From NCBI GenBank assembly GCA_038030265.1, contig CM075942.1, forward strand, positions 17,318,029 through 17,382,028: a stretch of DNA of 64,000 nucleotides, read 5' to 3'. Positions within the stretch are counted from its first letter, which is position 1; each line of letters opens with the position of its first letter. Below are positions 11,096-23,199 of this stretch, one piece after another. The notes below the pieces were generated by a model. That model was not told the DNA's origin. It ran no database searches and worked only from the letters and a program-made list of their open reading frames with translations. The position numbers and the translations under genes were made by a program. This DNA is from Corythucha ciliata. Lineage: Eukaryota > Arthropoda > Insecta > Hemiptera > Tingidae.

Positions 11096-14000
11096 ATGGA
11101 GACCTACTGTGTTCTGGTACGTGTTCCGTTGTGGATTGAGCGATTTTGTGCTGTGTTTCGTGATTAAAAAATACATAAAAATTAATTTATAATTAAACAT
11201 GAAGATAAAAATCGAATTTTGGTAAAACTGAGAGTGCAGCGGGCCAAACTGCACTGTACGGTTCGTTTCTCATACACGCAATTAATACGCTTTACTCTAA
11301 ATCAAAACTTTCGATGTAAATAATTACAAAGATTGGCGATAAATACACACCAGTAGCATCAAACGCCAGAGAATGTAAAAAGCGCTGCATGCAAGTGTAT
11401 TACCCTGCCCACAAAATAAGTTGCTAACGTTCCTCGGAGCATACTAAACTCAACGATATCGCTTGCTTTGTGTTGCTAATTGACATCGTTTGATTGCACA
11501 GTTATAAAGTGTGGCAAATTGGGTATAAGCACGCATTTCCATTGATAAAACACTCGAAGTAGTAAATAACTGACAAGAACAGCGTTTTCATCACAAAGCC
11601 CTCTTGGATGGTCGAAAAGTGTTAACTTCCGATTTCCGGCTCTTATTTTTACTGTAAATTGGTGCCCTTAACGGTTTGACATTTAAAACAATTTTACGAC
11701 GTAAAAAAAAAAAACATAAAAATAAACGGAAAGTTCCTCTCGATTTCTATAACGGGAAGTATTGGTTAAGGACAGTATAACTCAAGTTTTCCCATCATTG
11801 GCGATCATTTAATACAGAACCAGGTACCCCTTCTCCACCCCGCAGGGTCACAAATTCTGGAACGAGGGAAAAACGAATGATTATTATACGGTGAGCACCC
11901 TAATGTTTATCAAGAAATTATGAACGATTATTTCCATTAGGAGTCACGATGACAGTGGTTGCAGCAGTGGTGTTGGGTGCATATAGGAGGAAGGTGTCAC
12001 GCCCCTGCTCAACGATGCTTGCTCTCCCCCCCCCCTGTCAGTGCATGATATGAAACAATAATTTTGATTATTTAAGGTGAAAATTAGTCGCTATATTGTA
12101 TATGAATCGCGCGTCTGAGGAAAAGGGCCGACTGTTGCGTGGGGCACAACGGGCAATCAACATGCATGAAAGCGTGCGTACGCGATGACATATTTTAGTT
12201 CCGGGAATTCATTTCTATGACCGTGAACAAAGAAAAACTGGCTAAACACACGGCGCATTACGAAATATGACGGACAGTATCGCACTAGCGAGATATTTCT
12301 GATGAGGAGGGGTGGAAGGGGTGTACGTTTTTTTTTTTTTGAAAAAGGGAAAACGTCTCTACAGAGAGAACAACAATACGAAAACGGAGACTCGCTTGAG
12401 TACATGACGTCACGTGTGTCCGACTGATCTTTTGTGAAATTTCAAGAATTGTATCGCGGAAGTCGGGAAGTTATCATTTCCTTGTGTGAACTTTTGATGG
12501 AACGTGAGGGGGGTAGAGGGATGTTTGTTTGACTGGACCGCGGTTTGTCGGTCACGCTGCTCTACACTTCAAACACGGCTAGTTTCTTTCAGGAGAGAGA
12601 TGTTGAAAAAAAAGGCTCGCTATACGTCAATTAGCTTTTTTAAACTTTTACAGCATGAACAAATTTTGTAATCCTCGCAGCACAGAATAATTCGTTTCGT
12701 ATTCAATTTTATAGGTGGCCTTTTGCTTCGTCTGGGGCTTCCAACAGGTGTCCACCAGCGGGGACAGCCACGGTTCGTCCTCGTAAGTTTTGTTTAATTT
12801 TTTTTTTTTATTTAATGATTTTACGCATTTACTCGATCCTTACGAAACTTTTGGCCGGCCTTTAAAAAAATCGGCTCATTATACGGACCGTAAACCTCTC
12901 TCTCCAGGGGGTAATATCATCACCAGTGACACGCTCGAGCGGATTTTCTTAATTCATCTCGAAAAAACGGCAACCTATGACGGTGGGGTAGGTGGTGGGG
13001 GAGGGGGTAACGAGAAGGGAATCCTTGCAAAAGGAACATGAACAGAGAGTTTTCACGGGTGGCTAAAGTTCGCACCACTTCACTTTTTCCTTCCTTTTTT
13101 TTGCGAGTACATTTTTGACCAAGCAAGACCACCCAATAAATTGGATCTTTCAGGTTAGCCTCTGACAATGAGATAGAAAAGTGTGGGAGCCCCTCCTCCA
13201 GCGTGAGATGAAAAGACGGGATGAAGAGACAAGAGGAGCTTCCTGGAGCTGTTTTTTTTACGCTCAACAGCAAATTGTACTTACTATGAGGAAATAAGTT
13301 AACAATAAGTCGAGAAAAACGTTTCTTCCCCTCAAGATCAGCTCTTATTTTCACGATTTTTTTCCACCAAAGAGCTTCATTGTTCTTACTTTTCGGATTT
13401 GTGAGGCTAGTCAAGCAGAGCCACCCCTCCTCGCACTGTGGTGGACAATAATTCGATTTATTGGAATGCAACTCGACAAACCGACTAAAAACTGCGCAAG
13501 GTGATGTGCAGATTTTTTACCAACCAATTACCACCAAGTTAGTCAATTTATTGCATAAATTGAGAGGAGAGTGAAAGTTTTCGAGCCGATTCAGAGGCAG
13601 TGCAGTGGCGTGCTTGTGGACCAAGGTTAAGGAGAGTGAAGTTGGCAGGTTTCAGGGGTAAAATTATGAACTTAAGCGAATCGTAATTTCGCGCACAATG
13701 AAGAAATGTTTGAAAGAAAATAGACGCGTGGACCATGCCAGCCGTTGAAAGCGTGATACTATAGACCCGCACAACCGCTGTGTGACTGGCGGGCGCCGTG
13801 GATCAGAGATCAGACAGATTTCTACGGTGTATGATGAAATGAATTTGAGGAACAGGGCAAATTCCACGAAAAAATTCGCAACTCCCCACCCTCTCACCAC
13901 CACATCAGTTCCTGTTCGAAGGAAATTACTCCTCCCGGATTTTTTTCCCCTCCAGGAAACATGTAACAATTCACGTGCCGGTTCACGAGAAAATAATCAA

Positions 14001-14853
14001 ACACACGCACACCGTCTACAAGATAATTGACGGAGGCAAGAAAGAGCACACGGTGAATCACAAGCACGAACACAAGGGCCAAGTCGATCACGTCCACCAA
14101 CACGCTGGCCACAATGTCCACGACCATAAGCACAGCGGACACCACGAGCACGGTCACCAGCACCACGGTGGCTTCAAACACGGTCATAAGCACGGCGGTG
14201 AATTCGGCCACGGTCACACTCATCAGGGTTCGGCGGTTCACGGTCACAAACATACTGTAAGTTGTTGGGTGGGCGGGAAGAATGAGATAGAATTAGAAAA
14301 AAAAAATCTGTTTAATTCATTGTAGGGAAGCGCTTCGCACGGTCATAAACACAGTGGTGACTTTGGCCACGGTCACCAGCACGGTGGTCACCTAGGCCAC
14401 GAGCACGGCCACTGGGGCCACTACGCTCATGGTCACAAACACTCGGGCCATTTGGGCCACGGTCACAAGCACCACGGTCACACCGACCACGGTCACAATC
14501 ATCACGGCAATTTCGCCCACGGTCACGAAGCCTGGGGTCATTTAGGTCACGAGCACGATCATCAGGGCGACCTCGGCCATGGACACAAACATTGGGGTAA
14601 TGCAACGTCTGCTGTCTGGGGGGGGGCGACTCTTTTTTTTCGTTACGCTATTTTTTTTTTTTTTTTTGTTCTCAAAAAAGGACACCAAGCACACGGCCAC
14701 TGGCACAAAGGCCACTTGGGACACGGCCATCATCACGCCGGTGCTGGAAGTCACAAGCATCAACACGACCTCCACGATGATGACAATGACGAGAACAATG
14801 ATGAACATAACGTGTACGCCGAAATCGGGCAGCAACTGTTCCCGTACGCGTGA
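11096..14853 (+). CDS. gene 2: secreted His-Gly decapeptide-repeat protein
   Basis: Proposed exons: 11096-11116, 12715-12782, 13956-14256, 14326-14596 and 14681-14853, giving 277 residues. Exon 1 (METYCVL) plus exon 2 (VAFCFVWGFQQVSTSG) form a signal peptide. Exon 3 opens with KHVTIHVP, the family motif also seen in genes 3 and 4. Residues 70-249 are 18 uninterrupted decapeptides of the form x-G-x-x-x-H-G-H-x-H, with Gly at position 2 in every unit. An acidic tail rich in Asp, Glu and Asn follows and ends in FPYA. Both introns inside the repeat fall at the position 1/2 boundary of a unit. The His density predicts binding of Zn, Cu or Ni; a role in extracellular matrix, cuticle or metal handling is inference. 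Exon 1 is the least certain call, but its phase and length match the paralogues. The stop overlaps a donor-like GTGAGC, so a further 3' exon is conceivable, though none was seen. Confidence 0.75.
11117..12714 (+). other. gene 2 intron 1
   Basis: About 1.6 kb between GTACGT and TTTTATAG. It contains a C run near 12029 and no recognised element. The boundary depends on the proposed first exon. Confidence 0.45.
12783..13955 (+). other. gene 2 intron 2
   Basis: Bounded by GTAAGT and TTCCCCTCCAG. It carries a minus-strand frame of 183 codons (12920-13471) that lacks any recognised domain and is probably chance. Confidence 0.6.
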
Positions 14854-14962
14854 GCCATATAGAAAAAAAAAGCAAGACCTCAATTTTTGTACAATATTTG
14901 TAAATTTTACCATTTTTTAATTGTTAAACCCTTACACTAAGTATTTTTATTTTTATGTTTAA

Positions 14963-14968
14963 AATAAA
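14963..14968 (+). promoter_or_regulatory. poly(A) signal of gene 2
   Basis: AATAAA, about 110 bases after the gene 2 stop codon. Confidence 0.6.
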
Positions 14969-15158
14969 ATATTGTTGTTACAAAATTTGTTGCCCGCATT
15001 GGGAAGGGATGAACGGGAAGGCGCTAAGCCCCCTCCCTACCACCCCACCCACAAGACTCAGAAAAAGATAAAAATCGTCCATGACCCTATCAAGGAAGTA
15101 ATTTTTGTAAGAATTTATTCGAGCTGGAATAACAAAGCTTTCCTTACTGTGCCTCGAT

Positions 15159-15365
15159 TTAGGCCGGTCGTCCACCGGAAGCGTTTTCGAGCGGCGCTAC
15201 AACGCGCGGCAACGAGCGTACATACAAAATGACTTAAATTGAATTCACTGCAGCTAAGCCTGCAGTCACATGCATGTCACATTCAATTTGAGCCTTTGGG
15301 ATGTACGCTCGATGTCGCGGGTTGTAGCGCCGCTCGAAAACGCTTCCAGTGGACGACAGACCTTA
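15159..15365. mobile_element. foldback MITE-like element M1
   Basis: Inverted arms at about 15160-15223 and 15301-15364 match at most positions (AAGCGTTTTCGAGCGGCGCT on the left is mirrored on the right). A short loop separates them. The ends read TTAGGCC and CCTTAA. Non-autonomous; no protein. Confidence 0.8.
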
Positions 15366-15479
15366 AGCCACTTTTGGCATAATGAGTGCAATAGCCGAGC
15401 TATTTCAAAAAAGTTAAAGTCTATTGGACTGGCAAATGGTAATTTTCCCTCTAACACGGATTCTTCATCCAGGAAATCG

Positions 15480-16960
15480 TCTAAAATCCAAATCGTCTGT
15501 AGCTCGGAGTGAAGTGTTAGTAGCGCGGACTACATTTTTATTAGCACGGGATGAGTTGTCTGTACTGCGGGCCAGAGAATTGTCACTATCACGGGCTAAA
15601 CTGTCGGGACCGTAGCACAGCCAGTCCCATATAGACTAGCTTGTCATTACCATGGGCTAAAATTGTCAGTATCATGAGCTCAATTGTCAGTTCATGGGTT
15701 AAATTGTCAGTTTCAGAAGCTAAAGTCAGTACCACTGGCGAAAATTGTCAGTATCACGGTTTAAATTGTCAGTATGTCTCACCGACTAAGTTCTCAGTAC
15801 CGCGGACTACGACTGTCAGAATCACGGGCTAATAAATTGTTTGAAATCACGGGGTGAATTTTCCGAAATCAGGGGCTAAGTTGTCAGTAGCACGGGCTAA
15901 ATTGTCGATATTAAGAGTTAAATTGTCGGAAATCAAGGGCTAAATTGTCAAAAATCACGGACCACATTTTCGGAAATCACAGGATGAATTGTCAGCAGAA
16001 CGGTATAAACTGTCAGTACCACAGACCAAACTGTCAGTACTATAGACCAAACTGTCAGTAATTTGGGTTAAAGTGTCGCAGTACTGTGGGCTAAAATTGA
16101 CAGTAGCTTCATTTACATATTGGTTTATTATTAATTATCAGTATCATATTATGTCTATCAGTAACATCTAGATTAAATGGTCAGTAACACTGGTTAAATA
16201 TCAGCCCCAAAGGCTAAATTGTCAGTACCACGGGCTAAAATTGTCAGTATAACGGGTTAAATTGTCAGTATCACGGATCAAGTTCTCAGTACCGTGGCTA
16301 GAACTGTCATAATCACGGGCTGAATTGTCAGAAATCGAGGGCTAAATTGTCAGAAATCAAGGGCTAAATTGTAAGAAATCAGAGGTACCCAATTTAAATT
16401 GTCAGTAGCACGCGCTAAGTTGTTGGTACTGTAGGCTAAAATTGACAGTAGCACGGGCTAAATAGTCTGTAAATAGCATGGGTTAAATGGTCAGTATCAC
16501 TGGTTAAATTTTCAGACTCAAAGGCTAAATTGTAAATTGTCAGTGCTACGGGCTAAAATTGCCAGTATAACGGAATAAGTTGTCAATATCACGCACCTAG
16601 TTCTCAGTTCCGCCGACTACTTGTCAGAATCGCGGGCTAAATATCCAGAAACCACAGGTCGAATTGTCCTAAATGACGGGCTAACATTGTCAGAAGCACG
16701 GGCTAAATTGTCACCATATCAAGGGTTAAATTGTGAGAAATCAAGGTCCGAATCATCAGAAATCACAGGCTACACTGTCATTAGAACGGGCTAAGTTGTC
16801 AGTATCAATCATCACAGGTTAAATTGTCAGTACCACGTTATAAAATTTCAGTAAAACGGGAAAAAGTGGAAAATTTTTGTAGCATGGGCTAAATTATCAG
16901 TAGCACTGGCTAAATTGACTGTACGTCGCATTAAATGGTCAATTTCACGAGTTATGCCTA
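15480..16960. repeat. degenerate ~21-bp array, family C
   Basis: About seventy diverged units follow the core AAATTGTCAGTATCACGGGCT, with a period near 21-22 bases. This consensus is found in quantity only here in the window. Short frames across it are repeat shadows. Confidence 0.8.
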
Positions 16961-17144
16961 ATGACATTTCCAAAAATTGGGTAAAGTGCGGGTGTTTTCC
17001 TTAAATTTCGCGCGAATTGACAACTTCACCATTTTTCAATTTTGAATTCAAAAAATAGTACTTAAAATAATGTGAAAATCTGTTTTTGAATTTTTGAAAT
17101 CCGTTCAGCCGTTGATTTTTAATATTTTTTCAAAATCTGGTTCT

Positions 17145-17292
17145 GAGGCCCCTTTTACACGAGTAAGTTTTTTGTTCAAAAATATGTTCAATGTAATCAC
17201 AAACAGACAATTTGAGGCAGGGAACATCTGTGAATTTGTTTCAAAATGGCTACTTTGATAAAAAAAAAACTTACTCGTGTAAAAGGGGCCTT
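17145..17292. mobile_element. foldback MITE-like element M2
   Basis: Terminal arms GGCCCCTTTTACACGAGTAA (left) and its complement (right, ending GGGGCCTTAA) flank a short interior. No coding capacity. Confidence 0.75.
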
Positions 17293-18600
17293 AAGAAATA
17301 CAGCAGTCTCTGCTGATAAGAAGTCGTGACGTAGAGTGTGCCGTAGGCTCGAGCCCGTGGTGGGTTGGGGGTGTGGGCCTGTGTGCGGTATGTGCCTTTT
17401 ATTATCGTTGAGCGTTCTCTTCTCTTTTTTTACTTGCTCTACCTCTAAAACTGGGTTTTACCCAGGTAAAACTTTAATTGTATTTCAATTTCAATTCATT
17501 TATTTACCTACAAAACGATTCTTGAACAAATCATTAAAGGCTCGTGTTCATAATACTACAACTAATGCTACTACTAAAGAGACGTCTATGAATTTCATAG
17601 TCGTCTCTTTCAAGCTGAGTATTTGCATAATTAAACAATCAAATCGGTCGGTCTAATTGGTTAATCATCTGTTTTTGATCTCATCTAAAAGCGAATTTTC
17701 AGGTCGAGTAACGACTATGAATACGGGCCAAAATCTTGACTGATAAGACATGGGCTCTCGTTCAGATAAAATGTTATACAAATTGTTTAACTTACATAGG
17801 TACGTTTTACCAATCATTTTTATCCTTGATTGAATTTTTATGTGAAAACTGGCCTTATGAAGTCAATGATGTATTGATTTACTTACAGCGTTCCCCATTT
17901 GCACAAAAGTCTGCATTTGGGCAGGTCATTTCCACCCCTCTTGTCTGAATTAAATCATATGTTAATGGAGAAAACGGGTGGAAATGAATTGCCCCGTTAC
18001 AGAACTTTATGCAAATGGGAAACGCTACTAGTCGTTGACCCATTTCAGATCACGTCGCAGGCTCGAAGGTGCAAATACCGATTTGTCGGTGTTATTACCA
18101 AGCTTCCATCGACTGTCTGACAGTGATTCCATTCAGGATTATTCCCAATGGCATCAGCCAAGAACAATCTCAGACTGAGACTGAGTCAGACAATGCTGGC
18201 AGAGCTGCCGCTTCCCGTACCCTTCCATTGTCATTATGAGAAAAGAATTACGTACGTAGTTCCTTCATTGTCTACAATCGGATTCGATGAAAGATCACGC
18301 AACTAAACTACTAACATTGTCGAGAATAATGCAGAAATTCGATGAGAGACTAGTAAAGTTATAAATACGGAACGCGAACACAAGATTTCTGAATTCTGAT
18401 AAAGAAAGACACTCGTGACGTCACACTCCGATAACACTGATATCCAAACTGGCTTGTCAAAGTTCCCCCTCCACACAACCGTTTTTATTAATTTCAGGAA
18501 AAGTAATGCTTTTCTTATTTTGTGCAAGCACTTTTCACAATCCGGTATTCCATATCACTCAAAAAATGGAAAAATCCATGCAGTTCTCGAATGATGTCAA
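17293..18600. other. intergenic, contains M3
   Basis: No gene was recognised; frames of 60-110 codons here lack domains, splice context or repeated support. Apart from element M3 it appears unique. Confidence 0.4.
17887..18026. mobile_element. foldback MITE-like element M3
   Basis: AGCGTTCCCCATTTGCA at the left is mirrored by TGCAAATGGGAAACGCT at the right, and the inner arms (GGTCATTTCCACCC against GGGTGGAAATGAATT) extend the hairpin. About 140 bp, no protein. Confidence 0.7.
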
Positions 18601-19480
18601 GTTCCCAATTAGCATTTTTCTCAATATCATCTGTGTGAATCAGTGCTTTTTACTCAATTTAAACCACGAAATACTGCTTTTTTCAATTTTAGAAGCGAGT
18701 TAGCGATGTGTTCACATCTTAAAAACCTTGAAAATAAAATCCCCATATTATTTTTATTTTTATTTTCAAGCTTTTAGGGCTTCTTTATCTATCAGCGGCA
18801 ACCCACATAGGGTACCTACTCACGAAAGGAGTCAGGTAAATAAGCTGGTAATCTGGTCAATTTTATGAAGCCTCAGGGTTAAAATAGAGATAAAACGCTA
18901 ACTTCAAGCTTCTATACGGATTAAATAGGCGGATCACATTGAGAAAGTATTGGCTCTTAGCAGAAAGTCTAACAAAAGTGCTAATTTCGCGGCTAAAATA
19001 GCGAAAAGCAAAACAAGTCACTGATTCACGGTGGGGAAAATAGTGAAAATGCTAATTCGCAGGCATAATAGAGACGAAATCCTTGATTCGCGGCTATAAA
19101 ATTACAGAAAAAAACGGCGATCAATCGCTCAGTAGGCGGAACTATCTAATATTGACAAAACGCCAATTCGTGGTTTCTCAAGGAAACTTCGTGACTAAAA
19201 TTGAGAAAAAGCGCTAATTCTCTTGGATAAAAGTAAGTAGGTATGAAGAAATATGGCCAATGACAATTTTAAGTATGAAGAAAATCGCTAATTCACGGCT
19301 AAATTTGAAAACAAGTGATTATTCAGGGATTCATTTCGGAAATAGTGCTAGTTCGTGACAAAAACTGTGAAAACGCACTAATTCCCTGCTAAAATTGACG
19401 TGAAGCGCTCAACTGCAGCTAAAATGGAAAAAAGGGTTGAATCGCAGCTAAATGTAAGAAAAAGCGATAATTCGCACTAA
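18600..19480. repeat. degenerate ~30-bp array, family A, with array-end sequence
   Basis: Units read as the complement of family A (GCTAATTCGCGGCTAAAAT followed by GAGAAAAA). Near 18717-18780 lies an array-end-like sequence with CAAGCTTTTAGGGCTTC that resembles those near 25490 and 38100. The array stops shortly before the gene 3 promoter. Confidence 0.7.
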
Positions 19481-19895
19481 AAGTAACCCCCCCCCCCCGG
19501 CCCACATTGTGTTGCGCTCCGGGTCCCAAATGCACGAGTTCCCAGCCAAAGTATTCAAAAATACAGTTTGTAGGTTGAATTTATCCATCTGGGTAGAGTT
19601 CCCGCTCGTATTGAGTGAGATTTCATTGCTCAATTATTCAAATTATGCAATTTTCGTGCTTACAAATCATATTTACGGCTCAATAAATAATTACAGTGCC
19701 TAGAGGAGTGCCTGGTATCCAAAAACTATAATTTTGGAAGTTCCAGAGCTTGGGAAAATTCTTAGCCTAAATTGCAGCCGATCGATACATTGTCAACTTT
19801 TTCGTTAATTAGGCGACGTCCGCGTAAAAAAAAAAAAAATCCTCATAAATAGGTTTGCCTGCTTTTATCGTTCCGCTCTAGCCACCCAAGCAAAG

Positions 19896-19902
19896 TATAA
19901 AA
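19896..19902 (+). promoter_or_regulatory. TATA box of gene 3
   Basis: TATAAAA, 57-63 bases upstream of the ATG at 19959. Confidence 0.7.
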
Positions 19903-19958
19903 CAAGTGAGAGTTGAATACACGCCTTCCAAAAGTGAGTGTGAGTTCGGGCTGACAAG

Positions 19959-22054
19959 ATGAAATGGTCGATTTTTAGAGCCGTACCCGTGAGTATTTTT
20001 TTCTAATTCATTCACGATTTCAATCCTTCTTGTAGCCTAAAAAAATGGTTTAAATTAGAGCCAGACGGTTGTCCAATTATTGATCAATTCTAACAAGTTG
20101 GAAGTTCGAAATTTGAAAGTGGCTTTGTGCCTTTGTCCGTTTCGTACAATTGTTTTTCTTTCCAACGCTACTATTCGAGAAACCATAAATCCACGCAAAA
20201 AATTTAAACAAACAACGCGAAATTTTTCCCTTTTGTTCGCTTTTCAGAGTTTCCCCGCCATTTTGATCGCAGTTTTGACGATTCAAGCGGCCCTGTCATT
20301 AGCGGAGCACACAAAGTGAGTGTTTTTTATTTATTTTTTTCCGGGGCGGATGTGGTGACGTACTCGAGGAAAAAGTGAATTCCACATGACATTTTCATTT
20401 CTTTTATTTGGAAAATCGCTCTTGTCGTTGACAAACCACTCACGACGGAAAAAATAGTGTGTGTGGGAGGGGGGAGGAATAAATGAAATGGGTTGTAGTT
20501 TGGAAGAAAAGTGATGAGTAATGAGACGATCTAATGCGTTTTGAAAAGTGGTTTGCTCGATTTATGGAATGCACTTTCTCTACGTATTTCAGTGAAATCT
20601 ATCGGGAGACTGATGGAGGGGTGTCCTAAAATTGTCGAAAACGAATTTTTACTAATCGATTGCGAACATTTTAATTTTTTTCTCAAATTTAGGAAAAAGG
20701 TCATAATACGAGTACCCACCCGTGTACAACACATCTATCATCATCACACAAAGAAAATTCACATCCATAAGGCGAAACACGTTAAGCACAAACCGGACGT
20801 ACACGTCATCGTGGAGGAGGACGTGCACCCCACGTACCCAAAATGGAAACCTCGACCGAAACAACCCCGCGGTTTAGGTCTGCACGAGAGCATCGACTGG
20901 GACGATGAAGGGTACGAGTCGAATTGGAGACCACAACACATTCGACATCCGATCAAATGGAAGGGAGAGTCGGACGTCGTTGCCGACGATGGTGACGACG
21001 GTGGCGACGAGGAAGAAGACTACTACGGTGGACAGCAGGCGAGCGACGACTATAACAGTTATAACGACGATTCTTACAGAATGACGGGTGCAGGTGGCAA
21101 GAAACGGCGCCCCAACAATTACAAGGAAGACGCCTACTTTGGTCAGAGTAACGTCCGAGTTAATCGGGAACGTTACAAACGACGACCTCGACATCCAACC
21201 GAACATGACTATTCGAAAATGCGTCAAGGGGGGAATAGAAATTCCAAATACAGGGAAGGACCGTCTACTAAACGGATGAGATACAAGGAGCCCCATAGGC
21301 CGGACGTTGGTCAGATATTTACTATGGAGAAACTACCGGAAAGAAAAGTACATCCACATCCTGTGAGATCAACGCAGTGGTCCAAGCCAGTGAGCATACC
21401 AGATGAATACATGGATGATGATGATGCTGTTCCATATAGTCGAGGACATCATAAAGCTGAGGGAAGCCACGGCTATTCGTCTTTGAAGTAATTCTCAGGG
21501 AGGGGATGGGGATTTCTAATGCTTAATTTGATTTTTGTTTTGATTTTAGAGTACCGGAAATCGAAAAAGGATTTGAACCATCAGCCTATAGCCCTCTGAC
21601 GGAACAATTGAATTCCGTAACGCACTCTCAGATTCAAGACTCGTCGCTCAACTGGCCAGCACATTACCTCAACTCGATTCCAAACACCGAAAAGCCGGCC
21701 GACGAATTTCTGTATCAAACGGCCCAACAACACCACTCGACTCATCAAACGACACGATACCCTCACCACGTCTGGACTCCATCACCTGACCAACAACCAC
21801 TCAAAGCGGCCAGCGTTCAACAGTCGCCACCATACAGTGGCATTTATTTGACTCGCCCGACAACGCCGCCCCCTCAATCACTGAAGACTGCACCTGCCGG
21901 CCCCGGATATCGCAATGAAATCTCCACGGACCCTAAAAAGGGAAACACAGTCGCGTATCAATCACACGTCGGACACAATTACGACGCCAGTCACCCTGCA
22001 TCGAGTTTTCAATCGGTGGTTTTCGGTCAGCGAATTAAACCGGCCGTACGGTGA
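19959..22054 (+). CDS. gene 3: secreted His/Lys/Asp-rich low-complexity protein
   Basis: Exons 19959-19988, 20248-20315, 20693-21487 and 21550-22054 join cleanly to 465 residues. Exon 1 (MKWSIFRAVP) and exon 2 (SFPAILIAVLTIQAALSLAE) form a strong signal peptide. Exon 3 opens with the family motif KKVIIRVP, then a His-rich stretch (HIYHHHTKKIHIHKAKH), an acidic DDGDDGGDEEED patch and basic segments (KRRPRH, KRMRYKE). Exon 4 is Ser/Thr/Pro/Gln-rich. Exon phases (0, 2, 2) match gene 2 and gene 4. At the exon 3 donor, AA|GTAATT, unspliced reading gives an immediate TAA stop. A possible fifth exon at 22162-22348 would extend the C-terminus. No enzyme domain; an extracellular or cuticular role is inferred from composition and the signal peptide. 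Confidence 0.8.
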
Positions 22055-22161
22055 CAGTAACCCTTTTTTTTGTACGCGTGTAGAAACGCGTAAGCGATGG
22101 TTTAAGCCAGGGATTTTCAGGAGCTAACCCTCCGACGAACCCTAACATTATTTATTTTCAG

Positions 22162-22348
22162 GAATAAGGAAAAACACAATCAAACCCCATAATTTCGCTG
22201 TATCACGGGCCCATCATCATAATGACTATAAGTACAAAGAATTGTCGCCCTCAAAAAAGAAAGACAATCAAACCAGCAAAGGCAGCGGTGAATCAGGAAA
22301 AACTGACGATAAAATAATACAAAGTTTCACCTTGATATTGACTCAGTG
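22162..22348 (+). CDS. possible extra 3' exon of gene 3
   Basis: If exon 4 uses the donor CG|GTGACA just before its stop, the acceptor GGAATAAG at 22161 gives an in-phase continuation containing HHHNDYKYKELSPSKKK and ending in a TAA that overlaps the AATAAA at 22354. The hydrophilic Lys/His/Ser composition fits the protein. The more canonical TTTTCAG acceptor 8 bases upstream would instead add only about nine residues. Use of this exon is uncertain. Confidence 0.4.
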
Positions 22349-22353
22349 CGTGT

Positions 22354-22359
22354 AATAAA
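22354..22359 (+). promoter_or_regulatory. poly(A) signal of gene 3
   Basis: AATAAA follows the gene 3 3' region within 300 bases of the exon 4 stop. Confidence 0.6.
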
Positions 22360-22611
22360 GTCATGAAAGCGAAACGTTATTTACTGTATTACGTTGCGTA
22401 TTTTCTTTCCCTTTCGCGATAATTGACTTTCGCTCCCGAGTAGCCCCCTGCAATTATTATGATTGAAACGTTTGTTCACGGCTTTTCAAAAACTATAACG
22501 AGTTTCTTTTAAATACCCAAGGGCTGTAAATCATCGGTCGGGACCCGTGAAACTTATTGAAATTGTGTGTTGTTAACTTTCAAGAAAAATATTCTCTGTC
22601 TTCGCTGACCC

Positions 22612-22765
22612 TTAGGCCCATTTTCACCAACAAAATTGATCTCGTTTAAAGTTGATCGCGATTAGTTGCCAATGACGACCCATATGAATTCTGATATAAG
22701 TGTTTACATTGTAAACGTGATTATTTGTTGATCGTGGTTTAAGAAGTTGGTGAAACCGGGCCTTA
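22612..22765. mobile_element. foldback MITE-like element M4a
   Basis: The ends TTAGGCCCATTTTCACCAAC and GTTGGTGAAACCGGGCCTTAA are complementary. The interior (TTGATCGCGATTAGTTGCCA and ACCCATATGAATTCTGATAT) is shared, inverted, with a copy at 39531-39667. Confidence 0.8.
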
Positions 22766-22945
22766 ATTTTTGTCTTAATCTTGAATTAGTTTGATTTAAA
22801 TTCAGCAATGGGTGGCGTGATGGGGCAGCGTTCGTAGGGAAAAGGAAAAGCGTGGAGGGTTGCAAGGGGGACCTCGGAGAAGTGGAAAGGATTATTAAAG
22901 TGATAAGTGATCACTTGTTTGAAGTGAAATTGTCATCAAGACTTT

Positions 22946-23083
22946 GGGCCGTATTCAGAAACCCTCCTTTACGAAGCCTTAACTAAAGGAGTTGAAAAAT
23001 GTGATGGTTTATAAAAATATGTCATCTGTTTTGAAGCGCTTTAAGGAGAAGTAAAGGTTAAGGTCGGTTTCTGAATACGGTCC
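22946..23083. mobile_element. foldback MITE-like element M5
   Basis: GGGCCGTATTCAGAAACC at the left is mirrored by GGTTTCTGAATACGGTCC at the right, with partly complementary inner arms. It lies 180 bases after M4a. No coding capacity. Confidence 0.75.
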
Positions 23084-23199
23084 TTTATTTTTCTCAAATT
23101 AAAGATCTTTGCAACCTTTAATAGGCCTCAGGGCCGGATCAATGAGGGACTAGGAGGCGCATTTGACTCACTCAGTCCCCCCAAAACACTTTTTAGTGT

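Noticed and set aside
11197..11213. Alternative first exon for gene 2 (MKIKIEF before a GTAAAA donor)
   Set aside because: It ends in phase 2, which would throw the signal-peptide exon out of frame; METYCVL at 11096 ends in phase 0 and matches the paralogues.
12920..13471. 183-codon minus-strand frame in gene 2 intron 2
   Set aside because: No domain, no plausible splice context and low-complexity composition; it lies wholly inside an intron defined by good splice sites.
14312..14605. Arg/Asp-rich minus-strand frame opposite gene 2
   Set aside because: It is the antisense shadow of the His-Gly repeat.
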